In this document: in pieces, positions 9,537 through 20,800 of the stretch
How the letters are laid out: every line of letters begins with the position of its first letter
Numbering within the stretch: position 1 is the first letter of the stretch
From: Cafeteria roenbergensis
Taxonomy: Eukaryota; Sar; Bigyra; Bicosoecida; Cafeteriaceae
Direction: 5' to 3'
Length of the DNA stretch: 64,000 nt
NCBI GenBank assembly: GCA_008330645.1
Contig: VLTN01000048.1
Location: 62,001 to 126,000, forward strand
Notes under the pieces: generated by a model
What the model saw: only the letters and a program-made list of their open reading frames with translations
Databases searched by the model: none
What the model was told of the DNA's origin: nothing
Translations under genes and position numbers: made by a program

Positions 9537-10143
9537 GCCGCCTTGCCGGTTCTCGCAAGGCTTGGGCAAGTGCCCACCGCGGTTGTCCAGCAGCAGCCGT
9601 GAGTTGCAGCTCTGCCGGGGAGATTGCAACCAGCGAACGAAGAGCCCCATTGCGATCCCAGCCGCTGCCCGAGCCCACGAGGGGGCCACGGAAGGCAGTC
9701 AGGGGGTGCGCATAGCCAGGGCGGAGCCCGTCGCAGCCTCGCTGGCCCTCGAACAGCCGGGAGTCAAGGCCAACGCTGCTCGGCCGACAGCAACGCGAGC
9801 AGGCGCCGAGCCAACGCCGTGCGCGGGCCGACACTGACAGGGGCGGCGCAGTCAGCCTCCTGCGTGCACCACCAACGATCTCAGGCCTTGAGCAGCCAGG
9901 CATGGCTCCGTTGGCAAGGTGGCCCGCGCGTTTGGGCATCCACACACTCGACATTTGCGCTGGCCGGCGCCAGGGGCGCGGGGACCACACCCAAGTGCGG
10001 CGTGGCGCATGGTTGCCCGAGCTTGCTGGCCCTGGCCAGGGGAGTCCAGCGTGCGGAGCCCATTCGGAACCTCGGCAGAGCCGGCGCCGCAGCCAGCCGT
10101 TGCTCGGGCCAGGCCCACGCTTGCAGGCTGCTCGGTGCCGAGC
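9537..10143. promoter_or_regulatory. Divergent intergenic space, TRIP13 / calcyphosin-like
   Basis: 607 bases between divergent start codons. It must contain both promoters and leaders. Open frames through it have no family features, and no RNA gene or repeat was recognised. Confidence 0.45.
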
Positions 10144-11270
10144 ATGGCATCCTCCGCGACGGACATTGCCTTCTCGGCCGAGGCAGGGGCCCAGCGCGCG
10201 CTGCAAAAGCTGCGCGCCCAGCTGTTTGAGAAGAGCATCGACGCGAGCAGAGTGCGGTTCGCGTTTGCGGATGCCGACATTTCCGGTGAGCCGCCCGGAG
10301 GCAGCGTCTGGGGCCGTGCGCGGCTCCTGCTTCGCGTATGGAGGCGCCTGGGCACGCTTTGGTCCATGGGCCCCGCGCGGGGGCACAAGGACGCGGCAAG
10401 CGCCTTGGCATGGCACTGGATGCCCCAACCGGCCAGCGCCCATCGCGCAATGTTGCTTTGCGCTTGGCCGCCGCAGGCGACGGCGCGCTTGACCTCGAGG
10501 AGCTTGACGAGGCGCTTCGCTACGTAGGCCTGTTCCTTGGAATGCACGAGCTCCGCGCGCTCCAGCGCGCGCTGGACACGGATGACTCTGGCAGGGTGAA
10601 CCTGCACGAGTTCATGTCGGGGTTGTTTGGGTCGGAGTCCGAGCGGCGTGACAAGCACATCGCCAAGGTTTGGGCAGCTGTGAGCGGCGGCGCGAGTGCC
10701 ATCGGGCCGCGCGAGTTCCTGGCCGCTTTCGACCCGGCGCGCCACATCGACGTGGTGGCGGGCCGCAAGTCGGCCGATGACGTGGCGGGCGCTTTGGCGG
10801 AGGAGCTGGCCGTTTGCGCGAGGGACGACGACCGCCTCGACGAGGCCGTGGTGACTCGGTGTCTGCGGCAGTGGGGCGTGGGCCTGCCCTCGGACGACCT
10901 GTTCAGCAAGCAGTTGGAGGACTGCTTTGGCGTGGCAGAGGCGGAGCTGTCTCGCGATGACGCGACCAAGCTGGACACGAACATGCGGCTGCTGCGCGCC
11001 AAGGCCCTGGAGAAGAAGGCGTCGGGCCAAGCGCTGGGGTTCTGGGTGGCAGGGGTGTGCCGCCACTTCGACGGGGCGGAGTGCGGCGGGCTCACCATCA
11101 TGGAGTTTCGCCGAGTGCTGGAGCGTCTCGGGCTGCCCCTCCCGGTGGAGCAGCTGCACATGATGTTCGGCGCCTTTGGCGGCAGCGAGATGCCGGGGGC
11201 CCCCGACCGCGAGCCCCGGGTCGCTTGGAAGCCCTTCGCCGATGCCCTCACTGAGGGACAGGACTACTGA
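10144..11270 (+). CDS. Calcyphosin-like EF-hand calcium-binding protein
   Basis: Two exons, 10144-10285 and 10477-11270, encode 311 residues. The 191-base intron (GTGAGC...CGCAG) falls inside the first calcium loop, and splicing restores it as DADISGDGALDLEE. A second loop, DTDDSGRVNLHE, lies 36 residues on. The region that follows (FLAAFDPARHIDVVAGRKSA) matches the spacer of calcyphosines (YDxxxHPxVxxG). Further degenerate hands follow (HFDGAECGGLTIMEFRR; FGAFGGSEMPG). Calcyphosins are calcium sensors, often found in ciliated cells and flagellates. Neighbouring cilium genes make that setting plausible here, but this is context only. Two hands look able to bind calcium; the others have poor loops. 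Confidence 0.75.
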
Positions 11271-11613
11271 GCCACGCTGCGCCGGGAACCGGCGCCTCGC
11301 GCAATCGAAGCTCGTGGGCCCAACCTCTCGCTGCGTGGCAGCGCGCGTTCGGGGCAACCGTGAATGACTGCGCGCACTCTTGGACATCAATGCATCGCTT
11401 CGTCAACGGGCTTCTCGCATCAAACGATCCAGTCGCAGCCCAGCTCCTGGCAGGGCCACACGCAACCCCGCGGCGCGAGCACCCGAGGTCCAGCGCACGA
11501 AATCGGAGCGGGCGCGATTCGCTCGCGCGAGCGCTCACTGCCCGGATTGTCAAGCCCCGTAGCAGGCCTCGCGCCGCAGCCTGCAGGCCAGGTCTACCGC
11601 GCGGGCTTGCCCC
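11271..11613. other. Convergent intergenic space
   Basis: 343 bases between the stops of the calcyphosin-like gene and the kinase. Nothing beyond compositional open frames. Confidence 0.6.
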
Positions 11614-13082
11614 TCACGAAGGAGGAGCATCGCCCGGACTCCTTCCGCCAGCCCCCCCGGCAGCTGCCGCCGCAGCGCCAGCAGCAGGCCCGCCCGGCGG
11701 CCCGGCGGCTGCCGCAGCCGCAGCTGCAGCGGCACGATCGGGGTTGTCCGCTTCCCACTCTGCGCGTGCAATCGCGACGTGCTCGCTCACCCACGGGTGG
11801 GCAAGGATGTCATCCACGCTCGCCACGCGGTAGTCAGGGTTGACCTGCAGCAAGCCCGCCAGCAGGTCCGCGAGGGCCTGGCTCATGGGAGGCCTCCTGT
11901 CTGACTCGGGCAAAATGTGCCAGTTGTGGTTGGTGCTCCTAGACAAGTTGAACAACTCCTGGTGCCTGTTTGCGTGAAGCAGCGCGAAGCGGGGGTCGGC
12001 CAAGCTGGGCTGCTCAAAGAGCATCTTCCGCTCCGTGAGAGTAAACAGAGTGCAGCCCAGTGCCCAGATGTCGTTTTTCCGCCCGTCATAGGGCATTTTG
12101 CCAAAGTACTCGGGGCTGAGGTAGCTCATCTTCCCAAACGGAATCCGGAGGCCAGGCAGGCACTTGTCGTCGTCCGGCAGGCGCGCTGCCATGCCGAAGT
12201 CAATCACTTTAGCCAGGGGCTGGGACCGCACATCGGTCGTGACCATCACGTTCTCGGGCGAAAGGTCCCGGTGGCAGAAGCGCGCGTCGTGGAGCGCCTT
12301 GAGGCCCAGGCACGTATGGACGAAAACGCGTTGCGCGGTCGCCTCTTCCAGCACACCGATGCGGTTGAGGAGGCCGATCACATCGTCCTGCAAGTACTCC
12401 ATGACCGTGTGCACGTTCTCTGTGTCGTGCCACACCTCATAGAGCTGGATCACGTGCGGCACGCCTTGCAACAGCTTCATGAGCCCCTTCTCCAGCGCTG
12501 TATCGTCGCCCCCTGCGCCTGCTCGGATCTGGCTCATGCGCTCCGAAATCTCAGCCTGCAAGAGCCACGGTACGGGGCAGCAGCGCGTTCGAAAGCGGCC
12601 ACCGCGGCGGGGAGCAACTTGCGCGGAACGGCGGCCGGCGGGCCGGCCAGCCAAGGCTTGCAGGGCCGGTCGCCGGCGGCTCGCCAGTCGCCGGGCCGCG
12701 AACAGCCATGCCCTGGGCGCGCTCCGGCCCTCACCTTGCTTTGAGACTTGAGCGCAGCGAAGACGAAGGGCTTCCTGTACCTGAGCCTGCCGTTGTCGAC
12801 GCTCGCGGCGGCAAGGAGGTGCACTTTGCCCATCTGGCACGCCTGCGTGGAGCGCAAGTGAAGGTACCTTGCGCCCGTTGCAGGGCAATGCCAGTACCAC
12901 GTCGGGGTGTTCCTGCCCACCTGCACGGCTTGGCATGATACGCCCTCGCAGGGCACGGCCGGGAGTCCCGGGTGAGCCGCCTCGATGACAATTCGGTCAG
13001 CAACTCGCGGGTGGCCGCCAGCGGGAGCCCGACGATCCTCCGGGGACGCCCGGATCGGCGGGGGAGGACCAGCCGCGGCCAT
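11614..13082 (-). CDS. Serine/threonine protein kinase with divergent N-lobe
   Basis: Two exons, 13082-12735 and 12555-11614 (intron 179 bases, GTGAGG...CTTGCAG, phase 0), 429 residues. The catalytic lobe is complete: CHRDLSPENVMV (catalytic loop), KVIDFGMAARL (DFG), SYLSPEYFGKMPYDGRKNDI (activation segment and APE-equivalent) and WALGC. In the N-lobe the ATP-anchoring lysine is probably that of FVFAALK, just before the intron, and the C-helix follows in exon 2. No GxGxxG loop is visible; instead there is a Cys/Trp/Tyr-rich segment (TPTWYWHCPATGARYLHL). The shape resembles stramenopile kinases of unknown pathway rather than a named animal family. The tail is an Ala/Gly/Pro run. The start is the first ATG in the exon; a more upstream exon cannot be excluded. 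Confidence 0.85.
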
Positions 13083-13550
13083 GGCAGGCCGCCAGCAGTG
13101 TTCCTGAAAGCGGCCGGTGGAGGAGCGGGGGAGGGTGAGGAAGGGCTCGGGGGCGCGAGCGGTCGCGCGGCTCAAGTTGCTGAGGGGCCGAGTGCCTCGC
13201 CAGCGTTGTTGGGCCCGGAGCGCAGCAGAGCAGAGTTGCAGTTTCCCGCCGCGCCCGTGTCGCCGCCGGCGCGGGGCGCGGGGCGCGTGCGCGGGGGCGT
13301 GCGCGCGATGAAGAGGGCAAGCCACGCCCAGTGGCAGCCTGGCGCGAGCGTCGAGGGCGAGGGCGCGGCAAGGCGGGTCGCGCGGGAGCGCGTGACGAGT
13401 GACACGTTGTAGAGATTCGTTGCCCGGCGGCACCGAGCCTGACACTCTTCCTGTGTGGCGAGGTACTGGCGCCAGCGCGCCTCGCCGCCCGTGCACGGCA
13501 CCTTTGCAAGCGAAATGCAAGCAACCTGCAGACCCACCCAAGCAGACCTC
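13083..13550. other. Intergenic, upstream of the kinase
   Basis: 468 bases between the kinase start and the CFAP251 stop, both on minus. Expected to hold the kinase promoter. Very GC-rich; no exon, repeat or RNA gene recognised. Confidence 0.55.
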
Positions 13551-16500
13551 TCACACCCCGGGCTCGTCAGGCGCCTCTGGGTCTACAAAGCCGAGCACGC
13601 GGAACGCGAGGTCCTCCGCTGTCACGGGCGCGTCGGCCCCGAGGGGCGCCCTGCTGCCCGTCAGCGTGAGGAGGCACTCGTCAAGCTCGGCCTCGGTCAT
13701 GGGCTCGCCACTTGTCGCGAGCGCGCGGCGCAGGCGACCCCACCGCACCGCCCCCGGCTCCCGCCCAGCGCTCGGGTCCGTGTGTTTCGAAATGATGGCC
13801 AGCGCGTCTGCAAGCGCGCCCTTGCCCACGCCCATCGCGGGCCTGTGGTTCACGAAGAGCCGCACAGCCTCGGCCAGGTCCACCTCCTCCCGCGTCTTGC
13901 CGCTCTCGCCGAACCCGCCGAACCGCACTTCGGTGCAGAGGGCCTCCGCCTCGGCTTCGGTGGGAAAGACGCCCAACGCCCGCACCAGCGAAGGCAGCTC
14001 CGAGAGCGGCAGCGTGTCTCCGGTGCGCCGCGGCTGCGTCGACTCTTCCCCCTGCGACCGCATCTGCGCGTAGGCGAAGAAGTCGCAAAGCTCCTGGAAA
14101 AACGCCCCGGACCCGCCGCCGGGCAGCGTGGCCAGGAAGGGCTCCATGTCCGACCCGCCTGCCTGCCGCAGCTCGGCGAGGCGGCCCCGGGACACGCGCC
14201 ACACAGCCAGCGTGCCGTCGTCGCCGCCGACCGTCACCACCCTGTCACCCACCACCGAGAGCACCGCCGCCATCTGGCCGGGGTGGGCGAGCACGCCCGC
14301 GCTCGCGTTGGGGTTGCCGTCCAGAGGCAGCATCACCACGCCGGCAGAGCGCTCCGCCGCCCCGAAGACCATCACTCCCGGCGCTCCGTCGGCGGCGCCA
14401 GCCGCCGCGCCGCTCTCCGCGCGCCGCCGCGCCGCCTCGGCAGGGCCCTCGCTGCGGAGCGTGCCGAGAAAGGCAATGGCCCCCGCGAACTCGGGCGCGG
14501 CCACGGTGCGCCGGCACGTCTTGGTGCCCCCGCTGAAGAGCCGCAGCTTCATTTCGTCCGAGGCGGTGGCCAGCAGCAGCTCCGTGGACTGCGCCGTGGC
14601 CGCGGCCTCGGCGGCTGCCGACCCGCCAGGGCCGCCCGACGCGCCCTGTTGCTGCGCGGCCGCCCCGCCGATGCCCGCCTCCGACGGATGCACCCAGCAG
14701 CAGGCCGTGGGCGTGGCCGTGTGCTCGATGCGCACGCGTGGCCGGCCGACCACCACCCCGGCGTCGGCGGAGCAGCTCAGGACGTCGATCTCCGCCACGC
14801 GGCGGTCGGAGCCGACGGTCACGAGGCGCGCGTGGCCCTCCGTGGGGTCCGTGGTCCAGTCAATGCCGACGATGTCTCCCGTGTGCGGGCGCGCCCGCCC
14901 CACGTAGACCCAGCGCAGCTCCTCGTGCACCTCGTCCGCCTCTCCCGCGCCCAGCTGCCACTCCTTCCGGCCCTCGTCCGCGCGGACGGAAACGCGCGAG
15001 TGCCTCCAAAGGCACAGAACCCCGGCCGAGTCCGTGGAGGCCAGCCACTGGCCATCGGCGCTGAAGCGAAGGGCCGTGATGGCGCCCGCCGGCCCGCCGT
15101 CCAGGCTCGACGCCCCGGCCGACTGCGCCGAGGCCTGCGTCTGCAGCCCGCCGCCCCGCAGGCCGCGCCGCCCCCCCAGGGGCGCCTGTGTGTCCTCGAG
15201 CGAGTCCGCGTCCACCAGCCGGATGTACCCGGGCGCGCCCCCGGACCCGCCGTCGGCCCCGTCCGAGCCGCCCGCCCCGTCGCCAGCCTTCCTCGACGCC
15301 GTGGTTCCGGGCCGCGCGCCCCCTCCCGCGCCCGCCGCCCCGGCCGGGGTCGGGCCGCGCTCCCCAGACGCGGAGCCGCCCCGCCCCCCGCCGTCAGACG
15401 GGCCCCCGGCGCCGCCGCCGGCGCCGCCCCCGGCCACGGCCCTGGCCCCCACCGCGACCGCAATGGTCCGCCCGTCGGGCCTCCACGCCGCTGCCGTGAC
15501 CGCAAAGGCGCCCTCGCCGAAGAGGTCCTGCGGCGGCCTGCGTTCGCCCCCGGCCCGCACCCTGGCCTCCTCCGCCTCCTCCGCCTCCTCACGCAGCAGC
15601 CGCACCACCTGCAGCTCGCGCGACCGCACGTCCCAGACGGACAGCGTGCCCTCCCGCGTCCCGGTCACCACCAGCGGCTGGTCCGGGTGCGCGGCGGCCC
15701 CGAAGACCCCGCTGTCGAACCCCTGCACCAGCAGGGTCCCGCGGCGCGCCTCGGCGTCCAGCTCGCCCGCCAGCGACGACTGCACGCCCACCACCAGCGC
15801 GCGCGAGGTGCCCACCACGAAGTCGGGCAGGTCGACGCCCGCCGTGGGGCCGCCCTGCTCGAAGGCCTCGCCTGCAGCGAAGGAGACGGAGGTGACGGGG
15901 CCGGCGGCCAGGTCCTCGTACCAAGCCAGCAGCCGGAGCGCCCCGTCGAACACGCGGACCGCGCCGTCCGTGAAGCCCACCACCACGGCGGCGCGGGAGG
16001 CGCGCGTGTCCGAGCCGGCGTCGGGCTCGAAGCCCTTGTCGGCCTCGTCGTCCTCGCCCCCCGGCGGCGACACAGCCAGCACCCGCACGGTTGACACGCC
16101 CACCGCCTCGGGCGCGGCCCCCGGCGCGGCCGGCGGCAGGCCCTCGGACTCCTCCACCAGCTGCACCAGCTTGGCCGCCGTGCGCTCCAGCACCCTGCCC
16201 TCGGCCAGGGCCGCGGCCGGCGTGCTCCACACCAGCAGGCGGCCGTCCGTGGTGCCCGTGACCGCGTCGGTGCCCCAGGGGAGGAAGGCCGTCGCCGTCA
16301 GGGCGGCGGGCGTGCTGCTGGCGCGGCCCAGCGCCGGGACGAAGAAGCTCATCGTGCCGGGGGCCGGGGGCGCGTCCTCGTTGGGCCCGGCCGCCGGCGG
16401 GGCCGGGTCCACGCCCCAGAACACCACGCGCTCCGGCCCCGTGGTGACCAGCTGGGCGCGGTCCAGCGGGTGGAACGCGACGCGGGACATGAGCCCCGCC

Positions 16501-17490
16501 CCGCTGGGCACGCGCGCCACCGCCGCTGGCCGGTCGTGCCCGTCGGCTGCAGCCCAGTCCCACACAGCCACCTCCTGCACGCCGGTGGCGCCCGTCTCCG
16601 GGTCCGTGAACGGAGCCGCAAGCGTAGCCACGCGGCTGGAGTCCGCCGAGAAGGCCACGGCCACGCAGCCAGCAGTGTGCGGCTGCGCAACTGACCGCAC
16701 GGGGGCCCTGGCGGCCACGTCCCAGACGACGAGCAGGCCCTCGCCGCCCTCGCCGCCCTCTCCCGGCGAGGCCTCGGCAGCGTCCACCGTGGCGGCCCAG
16801 CGCTTGTCGGCGCTCACGTCGAGGGCCGTGATAGACGCCGTCTGCGCGAGCGGAGAGCGGAGAGCGGTCGGCGCGGAGCAAGCCTGTGTCGCGGCCAGCG
16901 GGGCGGCAGGCCGGCGCAGAGCAGTGTCCGCGCTCGCGCCGTGGGTGCGCGCGACACGGCTCACGTGGCCTTGGAGCAGCGACTGCCGCTGGGTGCGGAA
17001 ATCGTACACTACGCAGTGGTGGGCAGCCGAGTACATGAGCTCCTGCGACGCTAGCCTCGGTGGGGAGACAGCAAGCACAGAGGTGGAGCGGCACGGCGCA
17101 GGCTGATGCAAGCACCAACGAGGAGATTCCGCGCCACGCCACGCGGCTCTCGCCGTTAGCACGCGCAAGCTAACGTCTACCGCGCGCTGCTGGCTCAGGG
17201 GGGTGCGCTGGGGAGCCATGCAGGCAGTGCCGCCGGAAAAACGGTTGCATGCTCACATGCGTCCGGCCCTCCTCAGTGGCAAGGCTGTGCACGCACTCCG
17301 GCGACGTGCAGTTGAATCCAAACACCCACTCGGCCGACTGCGGGGCGTGGGGGCAGGGGCGACTCGAGGGCTATGTCGGGCGCGCCCGCGCGCAGACGGC
17401 GCCAGGTGCGGTTCCCGGCCCGGCAGCAATTCCACCCAAGCGCCGGTCTGCAATCGCGCGCACCATGGCCGGCTCGCCGGGGTCCGCCAT
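13551..17490 (-). CDS. CFAP251: Cilia- and flagella-associated protein 251 (WDR66), radial-spoke calmodulin complex
   Basis: Four exons: 17490-17464, 17337-17257, 17042-16965 and 16841-13551, giving 1,158 residues. CFAP251 belongs to the calmodulin- and spoke-associated complex at the base of radial spoke 3 in the axoneme. The start is diagnostic: WVFGFNCTSPECVHSL, then the phase-0 join into MYSAAHHCVVYDFRTQRQSL and LLQGH. WD repeats fill most of the protein (for example ITALDVSADKRW, GVLCLWRHSRV, LVTVGSDRRVAEIDVL). The C-terminal EF-hand-like domain (about 963-1158) starts with FFQELCDFFAYAQMRSQGEE and contains LSELPSLVRALGVFPTEAEA and FVNHRPAMGVGKGALADALA, closely matching human WDR66. A glycine-rich run of about 70 residues (about 530-600) interrupts one WD repeat. 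The third intron is 123 bases with no in-frame stop. Exon 1 codes for only nine residues and is the least certain part. Confidence 0.92.
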
Positions 17491-17825
17491 TGCGGCTGGC
17501 GCTCAGGATCCTGGCGCGGCGTGGTGCCGGCGGCTGGCTCCGTCTCGGCGCGCGAAGCCGCTGCCGGGGCTCGCAGAAGCCGCTTGGCGGCGCGAGCTCT
17601 GCCATCGCGATTCCTGCTGCACTTGGGGTCCGTGGCGAACCGCGCTTGGGGCCCGCCGCATTGCCCCGGGGCCGTTCCCCGCCGGCAGGCCCGACACAAC
17701 TTGGCCTGCGGCCCGGCCGGCAGCAGCGCCCCGCGTGGCTGGCGCCGGTGCGGCTTCTGCAGGCGAGACGGCCAGCCTGAGCGGCGAGAGTTGCCCGGCT
17801 TCGCTCACGGCCTGCAACAGCTTCA
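17491..17825. promoter_or_regulatory. Divergent intergenic space, CFAP251 / giant receptor
   Basis: 335 bases between divergent start codons, so both promoters are confined here or within leaders. No motif was recognised. If the giant protein begins at its second methionine (17874) the space is 48 bases longer. Confidence 0.4.
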
Positions 17826-20800
17826 ATGAGACGCAACCGGACACGTTCGGCGCTGCGATTTGGATGGAGCCGTATGGTGCTCATGGTCGTGTGGGGCAGC
17901 TTCTTGGCCAGCGCCGGGCCAGCCCAGCAGCCAGAGAACGTGGCAGCGCTGCCAGCGCTGGCCCCGTCCGGCGGCAGGCTGCAGTGGGAGGCCATGATTC
18001 ACCGGAATCACCCCAACGCTAATCAGAACGGCGTCCTCAAGTGCAGGATGGTCTTTGCAGCGCCCATGCCTCTTGGGCGCATCGCCGCTGTTGCCGAGTG
18101 CAACCCACGCTCGGTCGGCCGGTGCGGCGGCTCCAACGAAGCGGGCGAGTGGTTCGACTCGGCGAGCGAAGCGTCTAAGCAGCTCAGGAACGAATTCAAG
18201 TCAACGGCACTCGCGCCAGTGATGGGGCTGGTGAGGAGGGAGGACGAGGGCGGGGAGCAGGCGACGGTCTCGACTGGGTGCTGGGACTGGGTTATGGGCT
18301 TTCGCCTCTCGGTGACAACCACCGACGACGAAGCCTTGCTGTTGCAGGCGGGCGCGCTTCTGCCTGCGGAGAACCCCACGTCGGACGCGGGGAGTACTGC
18401 GCTGGACCGCTCACCGATGCTGGTTGCTGGCATGATCAAAACAGTCGCGGTGGGCGCTCCGGAAGCCCCTCCCACGACGCTGCACCTAGAAAAGGTCATC
18501 GACTTTATGAGCGTGGGAAGCACGCCCTTCGCCATCGCGGCGCGCGTCGTGTTCAACACTGGCGCTGCGCGCTTCGACCAACAGCCGCCAGCGGGCGGCG
18601 AGACCGTGCGATGGATCATTTCCGGCGCTCTGCTGCAGCCCCAGCCTGAGGCCCCGGGCATGATCCTTGCCGCAGGGCTGTGCAAGGCTGACTCGTCGCC
18701 GGGTAGCAACGCCAGCGCGCCTCGGCTCTTCGCCGCTGTGAACGCCGCTGCCGTCACCACGGCTGCGCCCTCGGGCGCCTACGTCCGGCTAATTCCCAAC
18801 ACGTACTCGTATTTCGGGCCCTTTGAGTCGGGCAGGGACCCCCGGGTGCTCCTCACATGCCTTCGCCGCGACGGCTCGGTGGACTGGAACGTTGAGATCG
18901 ACCTCGGCACGGCGGGCGGGGGCACCAACGGGCAGAGCCTCGGAGTGCGGTCCATGCTGGCAACGAGAGACCATCTGTGGGTGGCCGGCATCATGTCCTC
19001 CTCCGCGGGCATTGCCTTTCGCCGGACCTCCCTCGCCGCCGCAGGGACCCCCAACCAGTACGTGCCGCCGCCCTCCGACCCGGCGCGCTGCCAGTTCAGC
19101 ACGGACGGCAGCGCCGGCAGCGGCCCCCGCCCCTTCCTCTTCCGGTTTGACGTGGTGACCGGGAACCCACACCCTGCGTGCGCGGCCTGGGTCGGCGCGC
19201 GGGCGGCCATCAACGGCGAGTCAGGCTTGCTGCTCCAGGCGGCGACGCTGCTACGGGCCAACTTCTCCGCTGTGCCGGCGTCCCTTCCGGGCGAGGGCGC
19301 GGTCGCGCCGTGGGGGCGGTCAGCGCTGGTGCCGTCGACGTCGTATGACGGCCTGTGGGGGGTGGCCGTCTTTTGCGGAGCCCTGACCGTCGGCACCAGC
19401 TCCTCCGCCCAGCCATTCTCACTCGGCGCCCAAGACCCAGCGCACACGGCTCACCCCGGCCTTCCGTCCGGCGCCCGGTCGCAAGCGGTTTGTCTGGCGG
19501 TGGAGGACAGCGAGAGCGGGTACGGAGCAGGGAAGCTGCTGTGGGTTCACACGATCGGCGCGCCGGTCAACTCGCAGGACAAGGCCACTGGCGTGGTCGG
19601 CGGGCACCTCGCCAGCGGCTTTTCCGAGGCCGCCGGCTGGGCGGGGGCCACGGAGCAGGCAGCGCGACGGGGCCACGGGGCCGCGGCACTGGCAGCGCAG
19701 GGCGACGACCACCTCTGGGTGTCGCTCAGGCTGCCGACGCGGGCCAGCCAGGGGTGCCAGATCGACAGCACCGTGGACCTCGAGGGCCTCTGTGATCGCC
19801 CCTCCGTGAGCGGGGCCTCTGCCGTGCTCCCGGCCATCTGGCACCTCGATCCGATGGGCACCACTTTGGCGGTCGAGCCGATCGGCGACCCGGATTTGCG
19901 CCACAACAACTTCGACGACACCATGGACCTCAGAGCGGGCTGTCTGCTGCCGCCAGTGAGCGCTGTCGCCGCTGACGGCACAGCCACGACGCTGGCGGAC
20001 TTGCCGCTCAAGGGCGCTCGCGGCACGATGCTGCTGCTGATCGGCAGCTACCCTTCCAAAGCGCTGGACCCGCTGGCGACGAGGCGGCGCCTTGCCCACG
20101 TGAACGAGACCGGCCTTGCGCACGGCGGCGGGGCAGAGCTGGGCCGCGGAGCCAGCCGAGCGAGGCGGCTCCTGTCCGCCTCGAGCAGGGATGTGTGGGG
20201 GCTCGACGGCGACACCTGGGCGGCCGCCGGGACGCCCTTGGGCATGCTGGACGACGAAATCCAGCGAGGGGGTCCTGCGTCGACCGTGGCCGCTCTGTTT
20301 GGGGTGGCACCCAGGCCCGCGCCTTCCTTGGCATTTGCCAAGCTGCCTGATCTCATCGTACAAACTGCAGCTGTGCCCATGCGGCTCGTGGTGGACGGCG
20401 TCACAGCGAGCCTGGGCTTCCAAGCAGGCTTGCCGGCCGCCGGGCAGCCGTCGCTTCTCGAGGTGCCCACTGCCACTGGGCTTGCCGGAGCGACGCGCAT
20501 CGTCGTTCGCGACGTCACTGCCCAGGTCGATGCCATCTCTGGGACCGGGGCTGTGTACGTGTTGCCGTCGCAAGGGACCAGTCTGGCTGACGCAGGCTCC
20601 CTGCGCGTTGACTCAGCGGGCAACGATACCGCGGCAGCGGCCTTCGCGCAGGGGCGCTGGGTCGGGCCTCCGGGCGGCGGCTTTGCTCTGGCAGACATCG
20701 CCATGCCGGGCATCTCGCCCCAGTCGACGAGGCAGTGGGTGCTCGTGGCTCTGGAAGACAACTGGGGGAGGGGTAGCGCGGCGGTGTTTCCTGTGTACGT

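Noticed and set aside
13455-16094. An 879-codon open frame on plus, opposite CFAP251
   Set aside because: Compositional shadow in GC-rich DNA. CFAP251 shows WD repeats and a conserved C-terminal domain across the same bases.
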